Shown here piece by piece: positions 1-6,666 of a stretch of 10,666 bases of DNA. This stretch comes from Thermogutta sp. (GTDB lineage Bacteria; Planctomycetota; Planctomycetia; Pirellulales; Thermoguttaceae), in the NCBI GenBank assembly GCA_012798155.1, contig JAAZNR010000451.1, positions 1 to 10,666 of the forward strand, in the 5' to 3' direction. The notes below the pieces were generated by a model. The model made no database searches, had not been told where the DNA came from, and saw nothing but the letters and a program-made list of their open reading frames with translations. A program made the translations under genes and the position numbers. Position 1 is the first letter of the stretch; the number at the start of each line of letters is the position of its first letter.

Positions 1-246
1 CATGCACAACAGAATGCCCGCCAGATGCCGCCACTGGAAGGGTACCTCGGCCCAGGCCATCGCGGCGCCCAGCAAAGCGAAGGGCAACGCGAACAGCGTG
101 TGGCTGAATCGGATCAGCTCCAGGTAGAGCCGAATCTTCCTCAGTACCGACTGCGGGGCGACAATCGCGCCGCCTCCGGCCTTTGCTACGCCCAGGGGGC
201 GGTCGTCGGCCGCTCGCGGCTCTGCTGCTGAGTCAGTTTGCGACAC
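1..246 (-). CDS. ubiA: UbiA-family polyprenyltransferase, N-terminal part (cut by window edge)
   Basis: Membrane prenyltransferase of the UbiA superfamily, which attaches a polyprenyl chain to an aromatic quinone precursor. Only 82 codons are in the window; the gene runs off at base 1. Visible: a variable 30-residue N-terminal stretch, then the family-typical start KIRLYLELIRFSHTLFALPF (residues 38-57), where the first membrane helix begins, and a second hydrophobic stretch starting near residue 76. The Asp-rich prenyl-diphosphate motifs lie outside the window. I chose the GTG at 246 because AGAGGA lies 9 nt upstream of it. An in-frame ATG at 288 (14 codons earlier, 10 bp after the ubiX stop) is the alternative but has no ribosome binding site. 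It is the last visible gene of ubiE-ubiX-ubiA. In a menaquinone organism it could be the futalosine-pathway MqnP rather than a 4-hydroxybenzoate enzyme; that is an inference. Confidence 0.85.
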   Translation of the reverse strand, partial: MSQTDSAAEPRAADDRPLGVAKAGGGAIVAPQSVLRKIRLYLELIRFSHTLFALPFALLGAAMAWAEVPFQWRHLAGILLCM

Positions 247-298
247 GTTACGAGGTCCTCTCAGTCCATAGCGACGGGTGCGCACCATCACACGGCGT

Positions 299-994
299 TC
301 AGGGCGATTTGCCGCTCCACCGGGAAATGAGCGCGTTTTCGATCCCCAACTGATCGGCGATCCTGGCCACGATGAAGTCGATCAGGTCCCGTACGCCGAC
401 CACCCCGTGATAGAACCCGGGCATGGCCGGCAGCACCACGGCACCGGATTCCGATGCCATGAGCATATTCCGCAAGTGTACCGTGGAAAGCGGCGTCTCT
501 CGCGGTACGACGATCAATTTCCGCCGTTCCTTCAAATGAACTTCGGCCGCCCGATGAATCAAATTCGCTCCTCCGCCGTGGACGATGTTCGCCAGCGTGC
601 TCATCGAACAAGGGCAAATGACCATGCCGTCCGTCAAGAACGAGCCGCTCGCGATGGGGGCCGTGAGACGCCGGAAATGATAGTAATGAAGCGTTCCCGG
701 CTCGCCGGTAGCCACCGATAACACGTTGCTCGACTCGCCGGACAACCCCGCCAGGGACCGCACCAATTGCAGCTTGGAATCTTCCAGGGCGCGGGGATCG
801 CCCAAGAGCAGCATGTTGGGCTGAAAGTCCTCGAGATTGACGGACAGGTCCAACTCTTCCTCGAGCACCGTCGCGCCCGCCCGGCTGATGGTCAAGTGGA
901 CGTCGCAGGCGGCCGAGAGCAAGACCTCGATCAATCGCACGGCGTATACCACGCCGCTGCCGCCCGTGATTGCCACCACGATTTGGCGTTTCAT
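299..994 (-). CDS. ubiX: UbiX-like flavin prenyltransferase
   Basis: Flavin prenyltransferase: joins dimethylallyl phosphate to FMN to make prenylated FMN, the cofactor of UbiD-type decarboxylases in quinone synthesis. It is 231 residues, longer than the roughly 190 of E. coli UbiX, mainly through a longer middle segment (about residues 53-108). Motifs in order: flavin-binding ITGGSGVVYA (9-18), APIASGSF (112-119), PCSMSTLA (128-135), NLIHRAAEV (144-152), KERRKLIVVPRETPLS (155-170) and LPAMPGFYH (188-196). I chose MKRQ at 994 because it is where family homology begins and because its ATG overlaps the ubiE stop as ATGA, which suggests translational coupling. The frame stays open upstream to 1270, but that part only shadows ubiE. 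No ubiD homologue is in the window. In a futalosine-pathway organism this would be MqnL. The family assignment is firm; the pathway is inferred. Confidence 0.93.
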   Translation of the reverse strand: MKRQIVVAITGGSGVVYAVRLIEVLLSAACDVHLTISRAGATVLEEELDLSVNLEDFQPNMLLLGDPRALEDSKLQLVRSLAGLSGESSNVLSVATGEPGTLHYYHFRRLTAPIASGSFLTDGMVICPCSMSTLANIVHGGGANLIHRAAEVHLKERRKLIVVPRETPLSTVHLRNMLMASESGAVVLPAMPGFYHGVVGVRDLIDFIVARIADQLGIENALISRWSGKSP

Positions 995-1746
995 TTGGTT
1001 CCCGAATAAAGCGTTGCAATACCGAAGGTCATGGGAAACGCCTTTGCGTCGCGGAGTCCCGCCGCGGCCATCCGCCGCAAAAGGGCGTTCCCTTGGGGGA
1101 ATTCCTCCACGCTGGCAGGCAAATAATTGTAGGCCGAGTGCCGATTCCGAGCCAACGCTTGCCCGATCCGCGGCAGCAGGCGGTGAAAATACCAGCGATA
1201 GAGCGCGCCGACTACGGGTACCCTGGGCAGGGTGAATTCCAAGACCAGCACCCGTCCGCCCGGCCGGCACACGCGGGCCATCTCGCTCAAACCGCGGTCG
1301 GTATCGGCCACGTTCCGCAGGCCGAAGGCCACCGAAACCAGGCCGAACGTGTTATCGGGAAAGGGCAGATTCAAGGCGTCGGCCTCGACGAACGGAATGG
1401 GGCTTCCACGCCGTGCGGCCTTTTCCTTGCCGATGACCAGCATGGGACGGCAGAAGTCCGCGGCCACGATCGCGATGCCATTCGCATGTACGCGGCGAAA
1501 GGCCAGCGCCAAATCCCCCGTTCCGCAACAGACGTCCAAAATAGGCCCTCCGCCGAAATCTCCAGCCAGGCGGACGGCTTTTCGCCGCCAACGGATGTCG
1601 ATACCCAAGGAGAGCAGATGATTGAGGAAATCATAGCGCGGGGCGATTTCGGCAAACATGGTGCGAATCCGCGAGGCCCGCTTGTCAACCGGCGGCGCTT
1701 GCCACGCGGAGGCGAAAGTGCGGACCGGGCGCTCGGACGGCTGCAT
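991..1746 (-). CDS. ubiE: UbiE/MenG demethyl-quinone C-methyltransferase
   Basis: SAM-dependent C-methyltransferase that makes the last ring methylation of menaquinone and/or ubiquinone. At 251 residues it equals the length of E. coli UbiE. Visible: the N-terminal UbiE signature MFAEIAPRYDFLNHLLSLGI (30-49), SAM motif I DVCCGTGDLA (71-80), the acidic residue after strand 2 (D97), VEADALNLPFPDNTF (120-134), FGLRNV (141-146), RPGGRVLVLEF (161-171), YNYLPASVEEFP (206-217) and the conserved C-terminus FGIATLYSG. I chose the ATG at 1746 to match family length. The frame is open up to 1902, with a GTG at 1779, and none of these starts has a clear ribosome binding site. It is the first gene of the minus-strand quinone cluster, overlaps ubiX by 4 nt and diverges from comB. 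Without neighbours outside the window I cannot tell a menaquinone-only from a dual role. Confidence 0.95.
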   Translation of the reverse strand: MQPSERPVRTFASAWQAPPVDKRASRIRTMFAEIAPRYDFLNHLLSLGIDIRWRRKAVRLAGDFGGGPILDVCCGTGDLALAFRRVHANGIAIVAADFCRPMLVIGKEKAARRGSPIPFVEADALNLPFPDNTFGLVSVAFGLRNVADTDRGLSEMARVCRPGGRVLVLEFTLPRVPVVGALYRWYFHRLLPRIGQALARNRHSAYNYLPASVEEFPQGNALLRRMAAAGLRDAKAFPMTFGIATLYSGTK

Positions 1747-1995
1747 GATTTCGCGGTCGGAATCGGGCAAGTCATTCACGGCAGGCGTGATCTCGCGTTG
1801 GGGTGGTATTCCAGCCGTTCTTTTACTACCATAAGTGCTCCGGGCCGGCGAATCTTGAGGCGCCGCCGGTCCTCCGGGCTTGCGTCCGGTAGGCCGTCGC
1901 ACATGCGCCGCGGCGGAGGGTCGTCCGCAAGGTTTTTCCCCGCCCGGTGCCGCTCCCGAACCGATTCTTTATGCGTCCAGCGATTGTCCGCGAAC

Positions 1996-2781
1996 ATGCA
2001 ACCCAAAATCTTCGTTCACGCCTTGCCTCGACTGGTGGAGCCGGAGGAGCTGACGATCGGTACGGTCGTCGTCATCGACGTCCTCCGCGCCACGACTTCC
2101 ATTGTGCATGCCTTCGGCGCCGGGGCAAAGGCCGTCTTCCCCTGCGAGGAGGTCTCGGAGGCCGAACAAATCGCCGCGGAATTGAGGAAATCTCGGCCTG
2201 GAGAGCCGGTTCTTTTGGCCGGTGAGCGCAACTGCCTGCCTATCGACGGTTTCGACTTGGGGAATTCGCCGTCGGAGTTTTCCGGCGAGCGGGTCACCGA
2301 TGCATGGATCATTTTTACTACGACGAACGGGACCTTGGCGTTCAGGAGATGCCGTGAGGCGGGGCGCGTCCTGGTCGGCGCCTTCGTCAATGCCTCGGCC
2401 GTCTTCCGCGAATTGGCCGCCGAGAGCTCCATCGTGCACCTCCTCTGCGCCGGCACGGACGGCGAGTACGGGCGAGACGATACGCTCTTCGCCGGCTTTC
2501 TGGTGGATCGCCTGGAGCGGGCCGGCGGCTTGCGCTACGAGCTGAATGCCCAGGCCCTGACCGCGCGCGAGAACTGGCGAGCGGCCTTCGCCGAACCCTA
2601 CGCGCTCGGCGCAGAGCCGATCCCCCAGGCCCTTTTAGCCCAAGAATTGAGCAAGAGCACGGCCGCCCAAAAGTTGGTAGCCGCGCGGTTGGAAAAGGAC
2701 ATCCTCGACGCCGCGGCTTTCGATCGCTTTCGCTGTGTACCCCGATACCGCCGCGAAACCGGTTGGATTACGCGAACTTGA
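1996..2781 (+). CDS. comB: Probable 2-phosphosulfolactate phosphatase (ComB family)
   Basis: ComB hydrolyses 2-phosphosulfolactate to sulfolactate, a step first defined in archaeal coenzyme M synthesis; bacterial homologues are common but their role is mostly untested. The protein is 261 residues, slightly longer than the usual 230-240. Motifs: VVIDVLRATTSI (25-36), AGERNCLPIDGFDLGNSPSE (75-94), FTTTNGT (107-113) and CAGTDGEYGRDDTLFAG (151-167), which form the conserved acidic, metal-dependent active-site set of the family. I chose the ATG at 1996 because homology starts at MQPKIFVHALPR; the same frame is open far upstream, but only as a shadow of ubiE. No Shine-Dalgarno is seen. The gene stands alone, divergent from ubiE across 249 bp and convergent with the FHA phosphatase gene. 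No comA or comC lies next to it, so the substrate in this organism is uncertain. Confidence 0.88.
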   Translation: MQPKIFVHALPRLVEPEELTIGTVVVIDVLRATTSIVHAFGAGAKAVFPCEEVSEAEQIAAELRKSRPGEPVLLAGERNCLPIDGFDLGNSPSEFSGERVTDAWIIFTTTNGTLAFRRCREAGRVLVGAFVNASAVFRELAAESSIVHLLCAGTDGEYGRDDTLFAGFLVDRLERAGGLRYELNAQALTARENWRAAFAEPYALGAEPIPQALLAQELSKSTAAQKLVAARLEKDILDAAAFDRFRCVPRYRRETGWITRT

Positions 2782-2855
2782 GCCTGCGGGGGCGCGACAC
2801 GGCTGGGAATCTTGTAGCCGTTCACGCGCCTGCCCGGTCTGTCATGGCAACGCGG

Positions 2856-2874
2856 AGCCGCAGAGGCTGTTTTT
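2856..2874 (+). terminator. Possible weak terminator after comB
   Basis: A 4-bp stem AGCC/GGCT with a GCAGA loop is followed by G and five T. It lies 75 bp past the comB stop. The stem is short, so this is only a candidate. Confidence 0.25.
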
Positions 2875-2875
2875 G

Positions 2876-2960
2876 AACCGCAAAGGGCGCAAAGGCCGCG
2901 GAGGAGGAATTGGCGGCCGCAACTCTGCGTTCTCCGCGTTTCCATCCTTTCATTCTGCGT
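2876..2960. repeat. Degenerate inverted repeat with 9-nt periodicity, in the comB/phosphatase convergent gap
   Basis: The 304-bp gap between the two convergent stops (2782-3085) holds no convincing gene. It contains a left arm with two 9-nt units, CGCAAAGGG and CGCAAAGGC (2879-2896), a central palindrome GCGGCCGC (2913-2920), and a right arm with two 9-nt units, TCTGCGTTC and TCCGCGTTT (2924-2941), that are roughly the reverse complement of the left ones. From memory, such CGCAAAGG / TCTGCGTT arms recur between genes in planctomycete-like genomes and often yield spurious small proteins rich in the KGRKGR pattern; this copy would encode that too. The rest of the gap shows nothing I can name. 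Confidence 0.5.
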
Positions 2961-3085
2961 AGCCGTCTCTGGGCCGCTGGGAGCCGAAAAACGGACCCGC
3001 CCATTCACTCCCAAAGGCGGCAGTCCCATTGTCGCGGGTTTCACCGCAAGCATTGACACCGTCCCCATGAACGGTTATGGAATCT

Positions 3086-4765
3086 TCAACTGCCGGAGGT
3101 CTTTCGGCTCATGAGGACCATGCAGATGTCGTCCATTTGTTCGTGGTGCCCCGTGAATTTCTGAACTTCCGCCATCAGCATCTTGCCCGCCTGCTCGGCG
3201 CAGGCCGGGGCCTTTGCCAAGACCTCCAGGATTCGATCCTGCCCGAAGAATTCCTCGCGGCTGTTCATCGCGTCCGGGAGGCCGTCGGTGTACAAAAGAA
3301 GCAGGTCGCCCTCCTGCACGGCAAGGGTTTCGGCGGTGTAGCGAGTCGATAAATCGATGCCCAGAGGCGGGCCCGCGATCTTCTCGCCGACGGCGGCCAC
3401 CGAACCGTCGGCGCGGCGAAGCAAGCCGGGACAGTGGCCCGCATTGACGAACGTTACCCGGTGAGCGACCGGGTCGAGCACGGCCAAAAACAGCGTGATA
3501 AACCGATCTTCCCAGCGGCTGACGCAGAAGGCTCGATTGAGCTTGGCCAAGGCCTCCAGGGGCGAGGTTTCGCTCGCCAGGCAATAACGGATTTCGGCCG
3601 AAAGTTTCGCCATCAGCAGCGCCGCGGCGATCCCCTTGCCGGAAACATCTCCCAGGGCCACGGCTAGGCGGTTTGCGGGCAGCGTGATGTAGTCGAAATA
3701 ATCGCCCCCGACTTCATGGGCGGGGTCGTACAGGTCGAAGAAATGATAGCCCGGCACCTCCGGCGGCGAGGATGGTAAAAAGCCCTGCTGTACCTTATGC
3801 GCCAGCGAGAGTTCCCGCCGCAGGACTTCCTCCCGCAAAGATGCCTCATGCAGCAAGGCGTTTTCCAGGGATACGGCTGCTTGACCGGCCGCCGCGGCCA
3901 GCACCTCCAAGTCTTCCGGCGTAAATCGCAGCTTGCGGTCGCTGGTGTCGATTTGGATTACGCCGAGGACCGTGCCGTCGCTGGTGATCAAGGGGGCGCA
4001 CATCATCGAATGGATGGGAAAGTCGGCGATGCTTTGGCTCAGATCGAAGCGGGAATCGGTGGCCGCGTCCGCCGACAGAATCGCCTGCTTGCTTTCCATC
4101 ACGGACTGGACGATGGTCTTGCTCATGCGGACTTCGCCGGCGTTCGGGCGGCGGGAGTGAACGACCCGCGGCACCAGCCGCCCCGTGCGAGGATCTTTCA
4201 ACACCACGAACCCCCGATCCGCCTGGAGGAAGACGTTGAAAAGGCTCTTGAGGATTCTCGCCAAGACTTCGTCGGGCGAGACGGCTTGCCCCAGGTTTTG
4301 GCTGATTTCCAGAAGTGCGCGGAGCTTGGCCTCGGGATTGACCCGCAACCTCACCCCCGCCGCGCCCGAAGACACGTCGAGTTTGGACATCACCGTAGAG
4401 GCCGATCGAAGAACCGCCTCATCGTCCACCCAAGCCGCCCGGGTCGTTCCCCCTTCATCCAGCGGTTCGCCCGCCGCGGGATCGCTGAACTCGAACGTTA
4501 AATCGCACATTCGGATGCGGTCCCCGTCGCGGAGCGGTTCACGGCCGATCACCCGCTGGTCATTGAGGAACGTGCCGTTACGGCTGTTCAAGTCTTCCAG
4601 GTAGTATCCGCTCTCGTTTTTGATGATACGGGCATGTTGACGACTGACGGCCCCGACTTCCAAGACGATGTCGCAATTCGGGTGGCGTCCCAGGATCGTA
4701 CAATCCTTGACGAGGGGGTGCACGGATTCCTGGGCTGCGCCTTGAATCAGTCTGAGTTGCGCCAT
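3086..4765 (-). CDS. FHA-GAF-PP2C (SpoIIE/RsbU-type) serine phosphatase
   Basis: Cytoplasmic multi-domain regulator of 559 residues with no membrane segment. An FHA domain (about 5-95; GRHPNCDI at 26-33, SRQHARI at 41-47, LEDLNSRNGTFLND at 56-69) should bind phosphothreonine partners. A GAF domain follows (about 150-303), then a helical linker (305-330, REEVLRRELSLAHKVQQGFL region), then a SpoIIE/RsbU-type PP2C domain (about 338-553). The metal-binding acidic residues are present: D355 in GGDYFDY, D373 in GDVSGKG, D494 in YTDG and D545/D546 in MDDI, so the phosphatase is likely active. Family members usually dephosphorylate anti-anti-sigma (STAS) proteins in partner-switch cascades; no STAS or RsbW-like gene is in the window. 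I chose the ATG at 4765 because the FHA domain starts directly after it, although no clear ribosome binding site is seen. The gene is monocistronic in this view and converges with comB. The domain call is firm; target and signal are unknown. Confidence 0.93.
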   Translation of the reverse strand: MAQLRLIQGAAQESVHPLVKDCTILGRHPNCDIVLEVGAVSRQHARIIKNESGYYLEDLNSRNGTFLNDQRVIGREPLRDGDRIRMCDLTFEFSDPAAGEPLDEGGTTRAAWVDDEAVLRSASTVMSKLDVSSGAAGVRLRVNPEAKLRALLEISQNLGQAVSPDEVLARILKSLFNVFLQADRGFVVLKDPRTGRLVPRVVHSRRPNAGEVRMSKTIVQSVMESKQAILSADAATDSRFDLSQSIADFPIHSMMCAPLITSDGTVLGVIQIDTSDRKLRFTPEDLEVLAAAAGQAAVSLENALLHEASLREEVLRRELSLAHKVQQGFLPSSPPEVPGYHFFDLYDPAHEVGGDYFDYITLPANRLAVALGDVSGKGIAAALLMAKLSAEIRYCLASETSPLEALAKLNRAFCVSRWEDRFITLFLAVLDPVAHRVTFVNAGHCPGLLRRADGSVAAVGEKIAGPPLGIDLSTRYTAETLAVQEGDLLLLYTDGLPDAMNSREEFFGQDRILEVLAKAPACAEQAGKMLMAEVQKFTGHHEQMDDICMVLMSRKTSGS

Positions 4766-4932
4766 GCTTCGAACTGCCTGAGGTACCCGGTCGGCCAGGT
4801 TGCGTTACGTGGGCAACCCTCGGAGATTTTCAGTGGGTCATGGTCGGCGTGGAGGGCCGGGTCGCCGCCTCCCTCTCCTCGCCGCACGCCCGGCCTCGCT
4901 GCCGAACGTCCTTAGCCGGTCAATCTGACGCC

Positions 4933-4938
4933 ATTATA
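4933..4938 (-). promoter_or_regulatory. Perfect TATAAT -10 box, possible promoter of the FHA phosphatase gene
   Basis: On the minus strand positions 4938-4933 read TATAAT. The region 17 nt upstream (4961-4956) reads TTCTTC, a poor -35. It would give a leader of about 160 nt before the ATG at 4765. The -35 region falls inside the 24-bp tandem duplication. Candidate only. Confidence 0.35.
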
Positions 4939-4948
4939 GTCCGAAATC

Positions 4949-4996
4949 GACGCCCGAAGAACGGTGCTCACTGACGCCCGAAGAACAGTGCTCCCG
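4949..4996. repeat. 24-bp tandem duplication (two copies)
   Basis: Units 4949-4972 and 4973-4996 share 21 of 24 bases and both start GACGCCCGAAGAAC, followed by a G/A difference and then GTGCTC. They lie directly upstream of the minus-strand TATAAT. The stretch 4766-5364 between the phosphatase gene and tRNA-Gln otherwise holds only the promoter and small ORF listed separately; I see no long gene there. Confidence 0.85.
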
Positions 4997-5209
4997 CCGC
5001 GGAATCGCAGTCTTCGCTTTCGGCCCGTTCCGGGGGCGAATCGCCATCTCCGAGCCGCGATCGCCGGAGAGACCGTGGCAGGCCGGGTCGAGGAGTCGAG
5101 ACAGCGGAAAAAACCAAGACCGGTGGAACCGGTGCCTCGCCGCGAGCTTTCGATTCGGTGCCTGTCGAGGCTGCGATGCGGCGAAGGTGCGATGCCGCGA
5201 CGCCCGCTC

Positions 5210-5238
5210 TTGACGCTTTGCGCGGCAGGGAATATGTT
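5210..5238 (+). promoter_or_regulatory. Sigma70-like promoter upstream of tRNA-Gln
   Basis: TTGACG at 5210-5215, a 17-nt spacer and TATGTT at 5233-5238. The predicted start is near 5245, about 120 nt before the tRNA-Gln 5' end. It may serve the tRNA, the small ORF at 5266, or both, and possibly lpxA by read-through. Confidence 0.5.
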
Positions 5239-5265
5239 ACCATACAGATACTGAAAAGGAACCGA

Positions 5266-5349
5266 ATGCTCGCGGATGCCTCGATCCGTCGAGCCGCCCT
5301 TGCCGCTAAAGGGCGAAGGAGAGGCATGCGGCATCCCCGCCGCCCGTGA
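5266..5349 (+). CDS. Possible 27-residue basic small ORF before tRNA-Gln
   Basis: A very short open frame of 27 codons, ATG at 5266 and stop at 5347-5349, ending 15 nt before tRNA-Gln. In its favour: AAGGA at 5256-5260 with a 5-nt spacing, and a good promoter whose predicted start is about 20 nt upstream. The product is highly basic (KGRRRGMRHPRR near the end) and has no recognisable domain. It could be a real small protein, a translated leader, or chance in a GC-rich sequence. No function is proposed. Confidence 0.2.
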   Translation: MLADASIRRAALAAKGRRRGMRHPRRP

Positions 5350-5364
5350 CGCGACGAATAGTCT

Positions 5365-5435
5365 TGGGGTATGGTGTAACGGCAGCACGGCTGACTCTGG
5401 ATCAGCTAGTCTAGGTTCGAATCCTAGTACCCCAG
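5365..5435 (+). tRNA. tRNA-Gln (anticodon CTG)
   Basis: 71 nt including discriminator G, with CCA not encoded. The acceptor stem TGGGGTA pairs with TACCCCA (7 bp). The anticodon stem GCTGA/TCAGC closes the loop CTCTGGA with anticodon CTG, reading glutamine CAG codons. The T arm is CTAGG-TTCGAAT-CCTAG. The D arm (ATGGTGTAACGGCAGCA) is typical of Gln tRNAs. It lies between the promoter at 5210 and lpxA on the same strand. Confidence 0.96.
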
Positions 5436-5445
5436 CTCGGCAGGC

Positions 5446-5468
5446 GCCCGGATGTTGCCGGGCACGTT
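5446..5468 (+). terminator. Candidate tRNA-Gln terminator hairpin
   Basis: GC-rich 6-bp stem GCCCGG/CCGGGC (5446-5451 with 5458-5463), 6-nt loop, then ACG and TTT. The T tract is short, so termination may be leaky. The 317-bp stretch from the tRNA to lpxA also holds a second hairpin at 5509-5530 and the lpxA ribosome binding site; I see no gene there. Confidence 0.35.
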
Positions 5469-5740
5469 TGGGCGTCGCTCGCAAGCCGGCATCGCCCGGC
5501 ATCGTCTTGAGGGGCTTTTCTCTGCCCCTCGATCCCGGCCGGAGCGTCTCATGAACGTCATGGCGACGTCCCTGATTGGTCTTGCCTTCGAGACGACTTG
5601 ACGCTAAAAAACGCTCAATTCGGCGGCGGTCGCAATCGCCCCGAAGGGAAGGGCCGCCGATCCTGGGCAGCGAGGCGTGTTTCGTTGCGCCTTCATTCGG
5701 CATCCTGCTACAAGCATCGTTTTTCCTTGGCGAAAGACAC

Positions 5741-5745
5741 GGAGG
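5741..5745 (+). promoter_or_regulatory. Strong Shine-Dalgarno that fixes the lpxA start
   Basis: GGAGG ends 7 nt before the ATG at 5753. It is one of the two clearest ribosome binding sites in the window and decides against the longer open frame beginning at 5576. Confidence 0.8.
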
Positions 5746-5752
5746 TTGCGCC

Positions 5753-6631
5753 ATGGCCGTAAAAATCCATCCCTCGGCGGTCGTCAGTTCCTTGGCGGCC
5801 ATTGGTGACGATGTGGTGATCGGTCCCTTTTGCGTCATCGAGCCGGAAACGGTCATCGGCGATCGCTGCCGTCTCGAGAGTCGCGCGGTGATCAAGACCG
5901 GGACCGTCCTGGGCGAAAACAATTGGGTGTTCGAGGGGGCCGTCCTCGGCGGGATGCCGCAGCACGTGCACATGCCGGAGAGGCCGGGCAAGGTCGTCAT
6001 CGGCTCCGGCAACGTGATTCGTGAAAATTGCACGATTCATCGGGCACTGGAGGAAGAGGACGCCACCTTGGTGGGCGACAACAACCTGCTGATGGCCAAC
6101 GTGCATATCGCCCACGATTGCCGCGTCGGCAACAACACGATCTTCGCTAACAACGTCTTGCTGGCCGGGCACGTGACCGTGGCGGATCGCGCCTACGTTT
6201 CGGGCGCGGTGGCCGTCCATCAGTTTTGCCGTATCGGTTCGCTGGCCATGGTGGGCGGACAGGCGCACATCACGCGCGACGTCCCCCCCTTTGTCACCAT
6301 CGACGGTCTCAGCAGCCATGTGGTGGGGCTGAATCAAATCGGCCTTCGCCGCGCCGGATACTCCACGGAAACCATCGACATTTTGAAGGCGGCCTACCGG
6401 GTCGTTTACCGCAGCGGGCTGATGTGGAATGAGATACTGGAACAGCTCCGCACGGAGTTTTCCGCACTGCCGGCCTCGCTGTTCTATCAGTTCCTGTCCA
6501 CGACGACGCGGGGGATCATCCCCGAACGCCGGCTCCCCCCCGGAGCCACCCTGAAGCTTCGCCGAGCCGACGGCAGCACGACGGCTACGGACGACGAAGA
6601 GGGACAGTGGCGGGTCCGCGTGACGGGCTGA
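5753..6631 (+). CDS. lpxA: Acyl-ACP--UDP-N-acetylglucosamine O-acyltransferase (LpxA)
   Basis: First enzyme of lipid A synthesis: moves a hydroxyacyl chain from acyl carrier protein to the 3-OH of UDP-GlcNAc in the cytoplasm. The N-terminal two thirds show the hexapeptide left-handed beta-helix pattern (for example VVIGPFCVIE at 21-30 and AVIKTGTVLG at 45-54). The catalytic histidine is in HIAHDC (H121, matching E. coli H125), with H118, H140 and H156 (HQF) also kept. The C-terminal helical domain has GLRRAGYS (197-204), AYRVVYRSG (214-222) and TTRGII (251-256). It is 292 residues against 262 in E. coli, the excess being a charged C-terminal tail after about 260. The start is set by GGAGG at 5741. 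No lpxD, fabZ or lpxB is next to it, so it lies outside the classic lpx cluster. It supports an outer membrane with lipid A. Confidence 0.95.
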   Translation: MAVKIHPSAVVSSLAAIGDDVVIGPFCVIEPETVIGDRCRLESRAVIKTGTVLGENNWVFEGAVLGGMPQHVHMPERPGKVVIGSGNVIRENCTIHRALEEEDATLVGDNNLLMANVHIAHDCRVGNNTIFANNVLLAGHVTVADRAYVSGAVAVHQFCRIGSLAMVGGQAHITRDVPPFVTIDGLSSHVVGLNQIGLRRAGYSTETIDILKAAYRVVYRSGLMWNEILEQLRTEFSALPASLFYQFLSTTTRGIIPERRLPPGATLKLRRADGSTTATDDEEGQWRVRVTG

Positions 6632-6666
6632 TCTATCCACGATGCTGGATGCGGACCGTCGGTGGG

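Noticed and set aside
970..1995. Long plus-strand open frame continuous with comB, giving a protein of about 600 residues
   Set aside because: The upstream part is antisense to ubiE and has no family resemblance; ComB homology begins exactly at the ATG at 1996.
5509..5530. 7-bp hairpin GAGGGGC/GCCCCTC after tRNA-Gln as a terminator
   Set aside because: No T tract follows on either strand side that fits; the loop is T-rich but the downstream sequence is GATCCCGG.
4912..6033. Minus-strand open frame of about 370 codons
   Set aside because: It runs antisense through tRNA-Gln and the conserved start of lpxA and has low-complexity Arg/Ser/Pro composition typical of GC-rich antisense.
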